Below are positions 44,496-53,538 of a DNA stretch of 64,000 nt, piece after piece. The DNA comes from Thermodesulfobium acidiphilum. GTDB lineage: Bacteria > Thermodesulfobiota > Thermodesulfobiia > Thermodesulfobiales > Thermodesulfobiaceae. Numbering within the stretch: the stretch's first letter is position 1; each line of letters begins with the position of its first letter. The notes under the pieces are model-generated. The model saw nothing but the letters and a program-made list of their open reading frames with translations. It had not been told where the DNA came from and searched no databases. Position numbers and translations under genes: made by a program. The DNA lies in contig NZ_CP020921.1 in NCBI RefSeq assembly GCF_003057965.1, positions 1,499,001 to 1,563,000 on the forward strand, in the 5' to 3' direction.

Positions 44496-45170
44496 TTGGA
44501 TAATATTTTGTTCTTAGATAAAGAACTTAAAGAATTTACAGAACAAGAGTGGTCTAAACTTTTAGAAAAAGCAATCGTTATGAAACTTCCTAAGGGTTCT
44601 ACTGTTTTTTCTACATCAGAGAAATCTCAAGGAGTTTTTATAATCAAATCTGGATGGGTAAAGATATCAAGAATTTCAAAAGATGGCAAAGAATCTGTTG
44701 TCGGTTGTATAAGAAATCCAAAAGAAATTATAGGATTAGCTGAAGTTTTATTAAATAAAAATAGAACTTGCAATGCAGTTGCTATTACGGATATAGAAAT
44801 AGGTTTCGTAAAAACAGAAGATTTTTACAATCTAATAAAAGAAAATTTTGATATTTCTCTTAAAGTAATGAAACTTTTAGCTGAACGCATGAGAGAAGCA
44901 GAAGAGAATGTACACAATCTAAGCTCCAAATATGTTTCAAAGAGGCTTGCTTCCTTTTTGTACAAAGCTTCTTTCAAATGGGGGATAGACGATAAAGATG
45001 GTATAAAAATTCCTCTAAATTTAACACATGAAGAAATTGCTCAGGTAGTAGGAACAAGTAGACAGACAACTACAAAAGCTCTTAATATATTACAAAAAAA
45101 CGGCATTATAAAATTGGAAAAAAAACAAATAAAAATACTTGATGTAAAAAAACTTTTAAGTTATAGATAA
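44496..45170 (+). CDS. Crp/Fnr family regulator
   Basis: 224 aa from TTG 44496 (AGAGGGAG upstream). Effector fold with KGSTVFSTSEKSQGVFIIKSGWVKIS, dimer helix, and a winged helix with LTHEEIAQVVGTSRQTTTKAL. The recognition helix TSRQTTTKAL differs from the first Crp/Fnr protein, so a different DNA motif is expected. No FNR cysteines. Probably controls the divergent DUF169 gene. Confidence 0.88.
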   Translation: MDNILFLDKELKEFTEQEWSKLLEKAIVMKLPKGSTVFSTSEKSQGVFIIKSGWVKISRISKDGKESVVGCIRNPKEIIGLAEVLLNKNRTCNAVAITDIEIGFVKTEDFYNLIKENFDISLKVMKLLAERMREAEENVHNLSSKYVSKRLASFLYKASFKWGIDDKDGIKIPLNLTHEEIAQVVGTSRQTTTKALNILQKNGIIKLEKKQIKILDVKKLLSYR

Positions 45171-45172
45171 GT

Positions 45173-45198
45173 AAAGATCCGGGACTTCCCGGATCTTT
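45173..45198. terminator. Shared terminator of Crp/Fnr gene and the sulfate cluster
   Basis: 11-bp perfect stem (45173-45183 with 45188-45198), loop ACTT, between convergent genes. Confidence 0.85.
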
Positions 45199-45206
45199 AT
45201 AAAAGG

Positions 45207-45968
45207 CTATGTTTTTTTAGGTTCAAGAGTTTTTTTAATCCTGAACATAAAAAACAAGTAATCCATACCAAACTTCAAAAGTTCTTCATCATTTTTCTTC
45301 ATCGTTTCAATTCGTACCTTGCTTATTTCGAAAATATCCAGAAATTTAGTATCAAAGACAAATTTTCTAAATTTGTCCAGATCATAAATTGCCATAAAAT
45401 ACAACGAAGCTTCCTTCTCGTTAAATGGTTCTACTCCCATCACATTTCTTCTAAGAACAAATTCAAGCCAATCTTTGTTCTTCTCTAATAAATAATCTGC
45501 TTTTTGATCTTGTAACCAATCCCCTACTGTAAATTCTTTGCCTTGAGAAAAACCTTTACAGAATTTTTCTCTAATAAAAAAGAAAAATTCATCTTCAGGA
45601 TTTGGATCATCCTTTTTTCTTAAGGCAGCTATTCCGATAGGATAGGTCCTACAAAGAAGTGGCCTGTTTTGATAAATGCCACAACCTTCCTCTTTACTAA
45701 AAACACAAACTCTCTCGTTAGGTTTTAGCATAATTTGAACCATTGGGATCTTAGTTTTCGGATCAATAATTACTTTAGTGTTATTTTGTAAGAATTCTCC
45801 TGAGGACTGCCCAAGAGCAGTCCTCATTTCCAACACGTCGTAGGGAGTTAAAAGTATATCAACATCTCTGCAACATAAATTCCAACAACTTAAATCTTTA
45901 TTACAACTAAACGTGAACTTAGAAGACCTATCCAGTGCTACCCTTTCAACAACATCCATATTAGGCAT
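45207..45968 (-). CDS. YkgJ-type cysteine cluster protein
   Basis: 253 aa. Metal-binding cysteines: CNKDLSCWNLCCRDVDILLTPYDVLEMR and CVFSKEEGCGIYQNRPLLCRTYPIG. The family chelates zinc or iron and includes proteins called flagellin N-methylases. It is the last gene of the qmo-apr-sat run, 20 bases after qmoC, so it may help assemble or regulate that pathway; this is inference. Confidence 0.82.
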   Translation of the reverse strand: MPNMDVVERVALDRSSKFTFSCNKDLSCWNLCCRDVDILLTPYDVLEMRTALGQSSGEFLQNNTKVIIDPKTKIPMVQIMLKPNERVCVFSKEEGCGIYQNRPLLCRTYPIGIAALRKKDDPNPEDEFFFFIREKFCKGFSQGKEFTVGDWLQDQKADYLLEKNKDWLEFVLRRNVMGVEPFNEKEASLYFMAIYDLDKFRKFVFDTKFLDIFEISKVRIETMKKNDEELLKFGMDYLFFMFRIKKTLEPKKT

Positions 45969-45988
45969 AAAGAGACCCCTTTTCTAAG

Positions 45989-47170
45989 CTATTCCTTAAG
46001 ACCATCTGGTTCTCCACGATTGGCTAAATTAGAATATGCAAGAGCTAAAGTTCTATAAGCAAGGTGTGCAATTTTAAAGAAAGGCGCATATATAAACAAA
46101 AACATAACAAATGTAAGATGAATAAAATATGTCCAATATGCAATGCTTGCAAGGTTCATAAGTCTAAAGATCTCCGCCCCCATTCCGGTAAGCCCAAGCC
46201 CTGCTACAACGATCAACAAAAGCCAATCAAAACTTGAATTCGCACCAACTTTAAGGGTTGATCTTGTATTTATCATCCAGATTGCCCCTATAATTAGTGC
46301 TATTCCAGAAACGTTACCAAGTATTTTTACAGGATCATATAAGGGATATGGGGAAGGATACCTCAAAACCCACTCATATACCGATGCAGTAGCAGTTGTA
46401 AGGAATAGACCCACAAAAGACCAAAAAACAAGTAAATGAGTAGTAGATCTGACCTTCATAGTATCACAAAGTTTAAACCTTACAGAAGTAAGCGCTTCCC
46501 AAATAATACTAGCAAATAACCCTATAATACTACCTTGAAACATAACAGGATAAGGTCTTTCAGAATTTAAAGCCTTCCAATAGTTAGATAAACCTATCCA
46601 AAAACAAATTACAGCAAACAAGGCAGCTGGCAAAAAGAAGATATCTATTCCAGTTACAGTTGGAAACAATTTTGCAAAAACAATTTTACCTGCAGTTGAA
46701 TGCTCGCCCTCAATTGATAGATTTACTAGAGCCTGTGGATTTACAAGATATTGTAATTTCCCATTGAGCATAAGATCTATCAAGAGTATAACCACTGGCA
46801 AAAAAAAGGCAAACGGCCACATTGCAGGTTTGCTTACAAGTTTAGCCAAAAATTTTACAGGCGCATACTCTTCTATTGTAATTTTTCTTAAAGCACCCAA
46901 AACATCACCAGGCTTTGCACCTCTTGGACAGTACGCTGTACAATCTGCACACTGATGACATAGCCAGATATCAGCGTCTTTAAGAAGTGCATCTTTCATT
47001 CCCCACTGTGCCATAACCATTTCTTTTCTTGGAAATGGTGAATTATTAGGAGCAAGATTACAAACAACAGAACACGTAGCGCATTGATAACACTTTTTAA
47101 CGCTATCGCCTCCGTTAGCAATAATTTCCTTTATGAAATCTAAATCAGTCTTTACAATTTTTTTCGCCAT
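45989..47170 (-). CDS. qmoC: Quinone-interacting oxidoreductase subunit C
   Basis: 393 aa from ATG 47170, which has GGGGAGG at 6 bases; the ATG at 47176 touches that site. Two [4Fe-4S] motifs (CYQCATCSVVCNLAPNNSPF; CHQCADCTAYCPRGAKPG) resemble HdrC; the rest is a membrane cytochrome-b-like domain with about six helices and conserved histidines. Takes electrons from menaquinol for APS reductase. Last of the qmoABC set. Confidence 0.94.
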   Translation of the reverse strand: MAKKIVKTDLDFIKEIIANGGDSVKKCYQCATCSVVCNLAPNNSPFPRKEMVMAQWGMKDALLKDADIWLCHQCADCTAYCPRGAKPGDVLGALRKITIEEYAPVKFLAKLVSKPAMWPFAFFLPVVILLIDLMLNGKLQYLVNPQALVNLSIEGEHSTAGKIVFAKLFPTVTGIDIFFLPAALFAVICFWIGLSNYWKALNSERPYPVMFQGSIIGLFASIIWEALTSVRFKLCDTMKVRSTTHLLVFWSFVGLFLTTATASVYEWVLRYPSPYPLYDPVKILGNVSGIALIIGAIWMINTRSTLKVGANSSFDWLLLIVVAGLGLTGMGAEIFRLMNLASIAYWTYFIHLTFVMFLFIYAPFFKIAHLAYRTLALAYSNLANRGEPDGLKE

Positions 47171-47182
47171 TTTCATCCTCCC

Positions 47183-49330
47183 CTAAAAGCCCTTGAATGG
47201 GTTAGGACCAATTTCTTTAACCCTTTCAACATAACCTTTTAGAATATCAGCTATATTCACGTAATCAGAGATCTGAACCTGCATCATCTCTACCCTTTCA
47301 GATTCAAGACCAAGCCTATCAAGAGTCTCTCCTACTTTTCCAAACCTATAGTTACAAAGTTCTGATCCCTTGATGTAGTGACATTGATAATTTTCACCAA
47401 ACTTACAGCCTAAAACTAATGCGCCATCCAAGCCATTCCCAAGCCCATCAGCAATCCAGACAAGGTTCATATTTCCTGCACATCTAAGAGAAATAAACCT
47501 AATACCAGGTGGAAACCTATGCCTCAAGAAAGCCGCAGCATCAAGAGCAGGATAAGCATCGTTTTCACAGACAAAGGCTAGATAACGGAGTTTTTCCTCG
47601 TCATCTTCTGGAACTTCAATCTCTTTTATCATTGAATTAACCATATCAATCGAAAAGTCGTGGAAAGAAACGATCCTTTCAGGACATGCGCCCATACAGG
47701 TTCCGCATCTTCTACAACGGTTAAATTTGTAGAATGGGGTTCCTTTTTCATCTTCATCTATTGCGCCAAATGGACACTCTTCGGTACAACGTTTACAGGA
47801 AGTACACCTTTGCATAAATACCTGTGGATAAGACTTCTCCCATCCTCTTGGATGAACAGCTATACCTCTCTCATAGTGCCACATACATTGAATTGCTTTT
47901 AGCGCCGCTCCTATGGAGTCCTGTATACATCCATACGTTTCCATCGGAGCCCTTATTGTTCCACATGGGTATATCCCAGTTCTTCTACTCTCATATGGAA
48001 AACATACATAATTTGAGTCAGGATAATAACCAGTATCAAGTAAAGGAAGTTCAAGCCCTTGTCTATATTGTAAATTCAAAATATCAGGTTTCTCTTGATT
48101 TGCATTAGAAACCATACCTACCACAAGAACAACTAAATCTGCTTCAATAGAGAGTTCATCTCCAAGCAAGGTGTCAGTTACGTCAACGTTTAAGGAAGAA
48201 TCCTCTCCTAAAGAAATCTCTTTAATTTCACATTTTGTAAGTAGTATTCCTGGATCATTTTGAAGTTCTTTATAGAATAATTCGAATTGAGATGGCGTTC
48301 TTATATCTTTATAAAGCACATAGGCGATTCCATCGTTGATATCTCTTACATATTTTGCTTGTTTTAGAGATGCAGCACAACAATATCCAGAACAATATGG
48401 GAGATGCTCTGGGTCCCTTGAACCAGCACACAGCACGAAGGCGACTCTTTTAGCAGTTTTACCGTCAGATGGCCTCGTAATCTTTCCAGTTTCTCTCACC
48501 ATTCTTTCAAAATCTACATTAGAGATAACATCAGGCGAAACTCCAAATCCTAATTTACCAAGTTTTGAAGCATCATAAGGAGTGAAACCAGCTGCGGCTA
48601 TTATAGTCCCAAATCTTTTTACCCTTTCTTCACCAGCTACATTTAAAGTAACGTCAAAAAGTCCAGGCATTCCTTCAGTTTTAACGATCTTAGTGTTTAG
48701 TAAAACAGTTATATTAGGGTCAGATTCTACATCTTTAATCATCTTAAATACCGCAGGCTCTTCAAGTGAGGTAAATGGATATTTTGTTGGAGTAGTCTTA
48801 TACCATTTTGCAGCCCAACCTCCAAGTTTGTCTTCCTTCTCAATTACTGTAACTTTAAAACCAGCCTTTGAAGATTCGATAGCAGCTGAAAGACCAGACG
48901 TACCTCCACCCACAACCAGGATCTCTTCTGATAGGTCTTCACCAATCCATGGTTCAGGCAAATTAGTCTTCTCTGCTTTAACAATGCCCATACGAAGGTA
49001 GTCTTGTGCTGCCATCTGTGCATCATCGCTCTTTGGTTCCATAACCCAGGCAACAAATTCTCTAATGTTTACGCGCTCGACAATACATCCAGGAAAATTA
49101 AATATATCAGTTTTCACTCTCGGACTGCAAGCAGCAATAACTACTGTATTTATACCCTCATTAGCAATATCATTTTTTATTTCTTCTACAAAGGTAGGGC
49201 CGCAAACATTTGCACTTGTTTTAACTACAGATACGCCTTTTTCTTTAGCAATTTCTACCAGTTTTTCAATATCAACTGCATCGCCAATCTCGCATCCAGA
49301 ACAAATATAAACACCTATTTTCTTATCCAT
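47183..49330 (-). CDS. qmoB: Quinone-interacting oxidoreductase subunit B
   Basis: 715 aa HdrA/MvhD-type flavoprotein. N-terminal Cys region (GVYICSGCEIGDAVD), Rossmann FAD motif VVGGGTSGLSAAIE, two ferredoxin clusters (CTSCKRCTEECPFGAID; CRRCGTCMGACPERI), and a C-terminal MvhD-like domain (SLRCAGNMNLVWIADGL, LVLGCKFGENYQC). Possible site of electron bifurcation or confurcation between quinol and a low-potential donor. Confidence 0.95.
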   Translation of the reverse strand: MDKKIGVYICSGCEIGDAVDIEKLVEIAKEKGVSVVKTSANVCGPTFVEEIKNDIANEGINTVVIAACSPRVKTDIFNFPGCIVERVNIREFVAWVMEPKSDDAQMAAQDYLRMGIVKAEKTNLPEPWIGEDLSEEILVVGGGTSGLSAAIESSKAGFKVTVIEKEDKLGGWAAKWYKTTPTKYPFTSLEEPAVFKMIKDVESDPNITVLLNTKIVKTEGMPGLFDVTLNVAGEERVKRFGTIIAAAGFTPYDASKLGKLGFGVSPDVISNVDFERMVRETGKITRPSDGKTAKRVAFVLCAGSRDPEHLPYCSGYCCAASLKQAKYVRDINDGIAYVLYKDIRTPSQFELFYKELQNDPGILLTKCEIKEISLGEDSSLNVDVTDTLLGDELSIEADLVVLVVGMVSNANQEKPDILNLQYRQGLELPLLDTGYYPDSNYVCFPYESRRTGIYPCGTIRAPMETYGCIQDSIGAALKAIQCMWHYERGIAVHPRGWEKSYPQVFMQRCTSCKRCTEECPFGAIDEDEKGTPFYKFNRCRRCGTCMGACPERIVSFHDFSIDMVNSMIKEIEVPEDDEEKLRYLAFVCENDAYPALDAAAFLRHRFPPGIRFISLRCAGNMNLVWIADGLGNGLDGALVLGCKFGENYQCHYIKGSELCNYRFGKVGETLDRLGLESERVEMMQVQISDYVNIADILKGYVERVKEIGPNPFKGF

Positions 49331-49332
49331 TA

Positions 49333-50595
49333 TTAATTCCCCCTTCCTGATATACTTTGAAGGGCTTTAAGCACTGAGCCTGTTGCTGAGTGCAAAGAGC
49401 GTATTACATCGAAGGGCATTACTGCTGAACCAGCAAGGTATATACCATCTGGTAAACTTTCTGGTTCTATGAAACCATCAGGAGTCTTTTTGGCATTAAA
49501 AGGTAAATTCCAGTCTGCAGTTGTTGGTTGCATACCTGTAGCCAAAACAACCATATCAAATCTTTCTTTATTTTTTGAACCTGCTAATATATCTTCTGCC
49601 TCTACCCATACATCGCCAGAAGGATCTGCTTCAATATTTGCAACTTTACCCTTTACAAAGGTTATATTCGGATTTTCCTTGACATTCCAGTAAAATTGTT
49701 CGTATCTACCAGGAGTTCTTATGTCAATATAGTAAATTGTAGCCTTTACTTCTGGATCCTGATCTAACAAATAGGTGCACTGTTTAAGAGATGCCATACA
49801 ACATATATATGAGCAGTAAGGAAGGTGATTTTCATCTCTTGAACCAGCACACTGAACAAATGCAACGTTTTTAACAGGCTTTCCATCAGATGGTCTCAAT
49901 ATCTTTCCGCCTGTAGGTCCTGACGGTGATGCAAGCCTCTCCATCATCATATTTGTAATAACATTTGGGACTATCCCGAATTTCAAATTGTCAATTTTCC
50001 CAGCATCATAAGGCTGCCATCCAGTAGTTACAATTATTGAATCAACAGTTACATCTATAATTTCCTCTTTCATTTTTAAATCAATTGCATTATACTTACA
50101 CACGTCAATACACTTTGAACACTTTTCGCCCAGGCAAACATTTGGATCGATAATTGCATATGGAGGATTGGCAAACTCAAATGGACTATATATGGCCTTT
50201 GACTTATTCATATTGAAATTGAATTCATTATCCTTTTCAACAGGGCAAACGTTAAAACATTCCCCACATAGAGTACAATTATCATTTACAAAACGAGGCA
50301 TCCTTTTAAGAGTAACTTTAAAGTTACCTTTTGAACCTTCAACTTTTAAAACTTCTGTTTGTGTCAAAATTTCAACACCCTTATTTTCCCTCATACGCCT
50401 GAAATTAAGTTCCAGACCACATGTTGGAGGACAAAGTTTTGGAAAATATTTAGTCAACTGAGCTACTCTACCGCCTAAATAAGGATTTTTTTCAACAAGG
50501 TAAACCCCTACACCCGTTTCAGCGGCCTCAATCGCTGCAGTAATACCACTAATGCCGCCGCCGATAACCAGTACCTTTCCTTGAAATTCTATCAT
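49333..50595 (-). CDS. qmoA: Quinone-interacting oxidoreductase subunit A
   Basis: 420 aa HdrA-like flavoprotein with FAD motif VIGGGISGITAAIEAAE, PPTCGLELNFRRMREN, a ferredoxin motif CTLCGECFNVCPVEKD plus CLGEKCSKCIDVCKYNAI, and a C-terminal FAD region LAGSAVMPFDVIRSLHSATG. First gene of qmoABC, placed after aprA with a partial terminator in between. Contacts APS reductase in known systems. Confidence 0.95.
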   Translation of the reverse strand: MIEFQGKVLVIGGGISGITAAIEAAETGVGVYLVEKNPYLGGRVAQLTKYFPKLCPPTCGLELNFRRMRENKGVEILTQTEVLKVEGSKGNFKVTLKRMPRFVNDNCTLCGECFNVCPVEKDNEFNFNMNKSKAIYSPFEFANPPYAIIDPNVCLGEKCSKCIDVCKYNAIDLKMKEEIIDVTVDSIIVTTGWQPYDAGKIDNLKFGIVPNVITNMMMERLASPSGPTGGKILRPSDGKPVKNVAFVQCAGSRDENHLPYCSYICCMASLKQCTYLLDQDPEVKATIYYIDIRTPGRYEQFYWNVKENPNITFVKGKVANIEADPSGDVWVEAEDILAGSKNKERFDMVVLATGMQPTTADWNLPFNAKKTPDGFIEPESLPDGIYLAGSAVMPFDVIRSLHSATGSVLKALQSISGRGN

Positions 50596-50623
50596 CTACC
50601 CTACCTCCAAATAATTTAAAAAA

Positions 50624-50657
50624 TAAGTGCTGTGAGGTATTACCCCCACAGCACTTA
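50624..50657 (-). terminator. Intercistronic hairpin between aprA and qmoA
   Basis: 11-bp perfect stem (50624-50634 with 50647-50657) followed on the minus strand by TTTTTTAAATTATTT. A terminator inside a functional gene cluster; readthrough would set the Apr to Qmo ratio. Confidence 0.75.
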
Positions 50658-50684
50658 GTATTGTAATGCTTAATCTTATTTCAA

Positions 50685-52640
50685 TTAGTCTGGAATAAGC
50701 TGAACGTAATCTCTCTTGAATTCCTTAATTTCTCCGGTCTTCGGATCCATCTTAGAGTTAACAAAACATCTCCAATTTGCATCATCTATGAAATTGAAGT
50801 CTTCACGATAGTAGTATCCTGGATAACGAGTTTCCTGGCGGAACAATATGTGCCTGAGGTGCATACGGGCCGTCAAGAACCTGTGATAGTTCTCCCATAC
50901 TCTCATGAGTTGATGTAGATCCCATGCAGCCATCCTGTAGCTATCTTCTTCCAATAATTGCATATAGTAGAGTGCCTTAGTAAGAAGCGTTTCTGATGTA
51001 GAATACCAACCTATAGTGCCTGCAACATACTCATCCATTATCTTATTCAAACGGAAGAGGAACTGTTTTGGAGTAATATACTGTGGATTAACGGTGTATG
51101 GAGTGGTTGAAACTGTTTTATATTTCTCAAAGAGTTCCATGGGTGCATAAATTTCAGCTGCCAATTCTTCTGCCGTCTTGTCCACTGATGGGGTGTAATC
51201 TCTGTTGTTCAGAATAAATCTTACTGCTTGCTTAGCTGCTATACGTCCTTCCGCATGTGAACCAGAAGAGAACTTGTGTCCTGAAGCTCCAACTCCATCT
51301 CCACAAGTAAACAAACCGTTCACAGTTGTCATACGATTGTAAATTTTACCTTTATATTCCCAAACATATCCTGCTTTTTTCGTTGCATCGTTTTGCAGAT
51401 CTTCTGGACCACAAACCCAAAGTCCACAGCAACCAGCGTGTGATCCGAGAAGATACGGTTCGGCTGGCATAATTTCTGAAGGCATCTTGTCAGGTTCTAT
51501 ATTATTTCCAAGCCATACACCAACCTGCCCAACTGTCATGTCAAGGAAGTCTTCCCAAGCTTCTGACTCAAGTTCTTTAGCGTGCTTTGCGTCAATTGTC
51601 TTTGCAAGTTCAGCAAGAGCCTTGTCTGTATTCATATACATAGGGCCAAGGCCTCTCTTGAAATCTTCGATCATCATATGGTTTCTAATACAAGTACCAA
51701 GGTTCTTATTATATGGCGCATATTTTTCAATATATTCCGTCTTTGCGCAGTAATCCTCACCTCTTGCATTTGTAGCAGTAGCCTTGAAGAGCAAAAACCA
51801 CGTTCCTACAGGTCCGTAACCATCTTTGAATCTGGCAGGTACAAACCTATTCTCCATCATTGTAGCCTCTGCACCAATTTGGAAAGGCATAGCATATGTA
51901 GAACCAGCATTCCATACTGGATACCATGCGCGGCCCATTCCTTCAAGGACAGAACGTGGACGATATATGTGAACTGCTCCACCACAAGCGATAATCATTG
52001 CCTTTGCCTTTATGAAGTAAACTTTATTCTCACGAACGCTAAAACCTGCTGCCGCTGCAACTCTATTCTCTTCCTTTGAATCGAGTAAAAGTTTGACAAT
52101 GAATACTCTCTCGAGATACTCTGCTTTGTCATAAGATGCCATTGCCGACTTTGCAGCTTCTGCGACGATACACTTATACGATTCACCCGAAATAGCAACC
52201 TGCCAACGACCAGTTCTACGAGGCACGCCACCCTCTTCTAATTTCAAGTTCTTATCAGTACCTATAGCTTTCCATATTGGAAGCCCCCACTTCTCAAAAA
52301 GGTGTACTGAATCATCAACATGACGACCAAGATCGAATACCAGATCCTCACGGATGATACCCATAAGGTCTGTACGGACCATTCTTACATAATCTTCAGG
52401 TTTGTTATCTCTTCCAATATATGTATTAATTGCAGAAAGACCTTGTGCTACAGCACCAGATCTTTCAAGAGCAGCCTTATCTACTAAAAGTATAGACACG
52501 CCATTTGGCTTTGCCCATTTAACAGCTTCGTATGCTGCGCCACATGCAGCCATTCCACCGCCAATGATTAGAAGGTCTACTTCCTTCTCTACAATGGCTG
52601 GTTTCTCACAATACGAGAATGTACAAGCTTCTCTTTCCAT
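50685..52640 (-). CDS. aprA: Adenylylsulfate reductase alpha subunit
   Basis: 651 aa FAD subunit that reduces APS to sulfite and AMP. FAD motif LLIIGGGMAACGAAYEAVKW, then the family's RSGAVAQGLSAINTYIG, PRRTGRWQVAISGESYK, ENRFVPARFKDGYGPVG and the late CGDGVGASGHKFSSGSHAEG. 31 bases after aprB. Normal length; no sign of decay. Confidence 0.97.
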   Translation of the reverse strand: MEREACTFSYCEKPAIVEKEVDLLIIGGGMAACGAAYEAVKWAKPNGVSILLVDKAALERSGAVAQGLSAINTYIGRDNKPEDYVRMVRTDLMGIIREDLVFDLGRHVDDSVHLFEKWGLPIWKAIGTDKNLKLEEGGVPRRTGRWQVAISGESYKCIVAEAAKSAMASYDKAEYLERVFIVKLLLDSKEENRVAAAAGFSVRENKVYFIKAKAMIIACGGAVHIYRPRSVLEGMGRAWYPVWNAGSTYAMPFQIGAEATMMENRFVPARFKDGYGPVGTWFLLFKATATNARGEDYCAKTEYIEKYAPYNKNLGTCIRNHMMIEDFKRGLGPMYMNTDKALAELAKTIDAKHAKELESEAWEDFLDMTVGQVGVWLGNNIEPDKMPSEIMPAEPYLLGSHAGCCGLWVCGPEDLQNDATKKAGYVWEYKGKIYNRMTTVNGLFTCGDGVGASGHKFSSGSHAEGRIAAKQAVRFILNNRDYTPSVDKTAEELAAEIYAPMELFEKYKTVSTTPYTVNPQYITPKQFLFRLNKIMDEYVAGTIGWYSTSETLLTKALYYMQLLEEDSYRMAAWDLHQLMRVWENYHRFLTARMHLRHILFRQETRYPGYYYREDFNFIDDANWRCFVNSKMDPKTGEIKEFKRDYVQLIPD

Positions 52641-52671
52641 TACTTAACCTCCTGAAAAAATTTTTAAGTTA

Positions 52672-53109
52672 CTAAATTGTTGGTAAAGTGTCCCCACGCA
52701 TATTATGCGTAAAGAAACCTGGCTTATCGAGATCAGCCATATTTGGATCGGCCTCAAACCCCTCATAAGGCTTAATTGAGCCTTCCGGAACAGTACGGAT
52801 TGGGAATTTAAATCTCTTTACTTTGCCATTACGATACTTACATGTCCACATAATGTTATCAGATCCACGAAGTGGTATAGCATTTCCGCCAAGAGGCACA
52901 AAGTCTGCATATCCTCTTACCTCAATTGCCTGCTGGGGACAAATTTTCACACAGCTATAACATTCCCAACAATATTCTGGCTCCTGGTTATAGGCTTTCA
53001 TAATTTCTCTGTTCAATGTCATAAGATCGTTCGGACAAATATACTGACAGGCAGTCTTATCCTGTGCTTTACAACCATCACACTTTTCGGGATTTACCCA
53101 ACTTGGCAT
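52672..53109 (-). CDS. aprB: Adenylylsulfate reductase beta subunit
   Basis: 145 aa iron-sulfur subunit. CDGCKAQDKTACQYICPNDL and CWECYSCVKICPQQAIEV bind two [4Fe-4S] clusters; the tail wraps around AprA in known structures. ATG 53109 follows AAGGAGGAAAAG. It passes electrons from Qmo to AprA. Confidence 0.97.
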   Translation of the reverse strand: MPSWVNPEKCDGCKAQDKTACQYICPNDLMTLNREIMKAYNQEPEYCWECYSCVKICPQQAIEVRGYADFVPLGGNAIPLRGSDNIMWTCKYRNGKVKRFKFPIRTVPEGSIKPYEGFEADPNMADLDKPGFFTHNMRGDTLPTI

Positions 53110-53215
53110 ACTCTTTTCCTCCTTGTTAAATTTCTTAAATTATTGAAAATTTTATTACAAAGAAAACTTTTAAGGCATCTCACCTCCTCGAGAAGTTCAA
53201 AAATTTATTTTTATT

Positions 53216-53533
53216 TTACTTCCCTAAAGATTTTAAAAGATCTGGTATCACGTTTACATTCTTTTTTTCGATTACCATTGCAAAAATCTTATCAAGACAC
53301 TCTCTTGGCAACAACTCTACCGTTTGGGTAGAGGAGGTGTCTATTTTTGCTGAAGGATAAACCTCTTTAAGCTTTTGAGCTTGTTCGTATGTAATAGGAA
53401 CTCTTAATCTCTTTAATCCTGCAAAAGCCTCCTGAAGTTCAGGAATTTCAAGCATATTTGCTTTTTTTAAAGCTTCTTCTCTCTCAGGTCCAACCCAAAG
53501 TGATATTGTAAGTTTTATATCAGCGTTACTCAT
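53216..53533 (-). CDS. Small protein between aprB and sat (ORF2-like)
   Basis: 105 aa, soluble, no cysteines and no recognised motif (LTISLWVGPEREEALKKANM, VPITYEQAQKLKEVYPSAKI). It lies 5 bases after sat and before aprB. An unknown ORF sits in the same place (sat-ORF2-aprBA) in Archaeoglobus; whether the two are related needs alignment. The place suggests a chaperone or regulator of the sulfate enzymes. Confidence 0.75.
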   Translation of the reverse strand: MSNADIKLTISLWVGPEREEALKKANMLEIPELQEAFAGLKRLRVPITYEQAQKLKEVYPSAKIDTSSTQTVELLPRECLDKIFAMVIEKKNVNVIPDLLKSLGK

Positions 53534-53538
53534 TGTGA

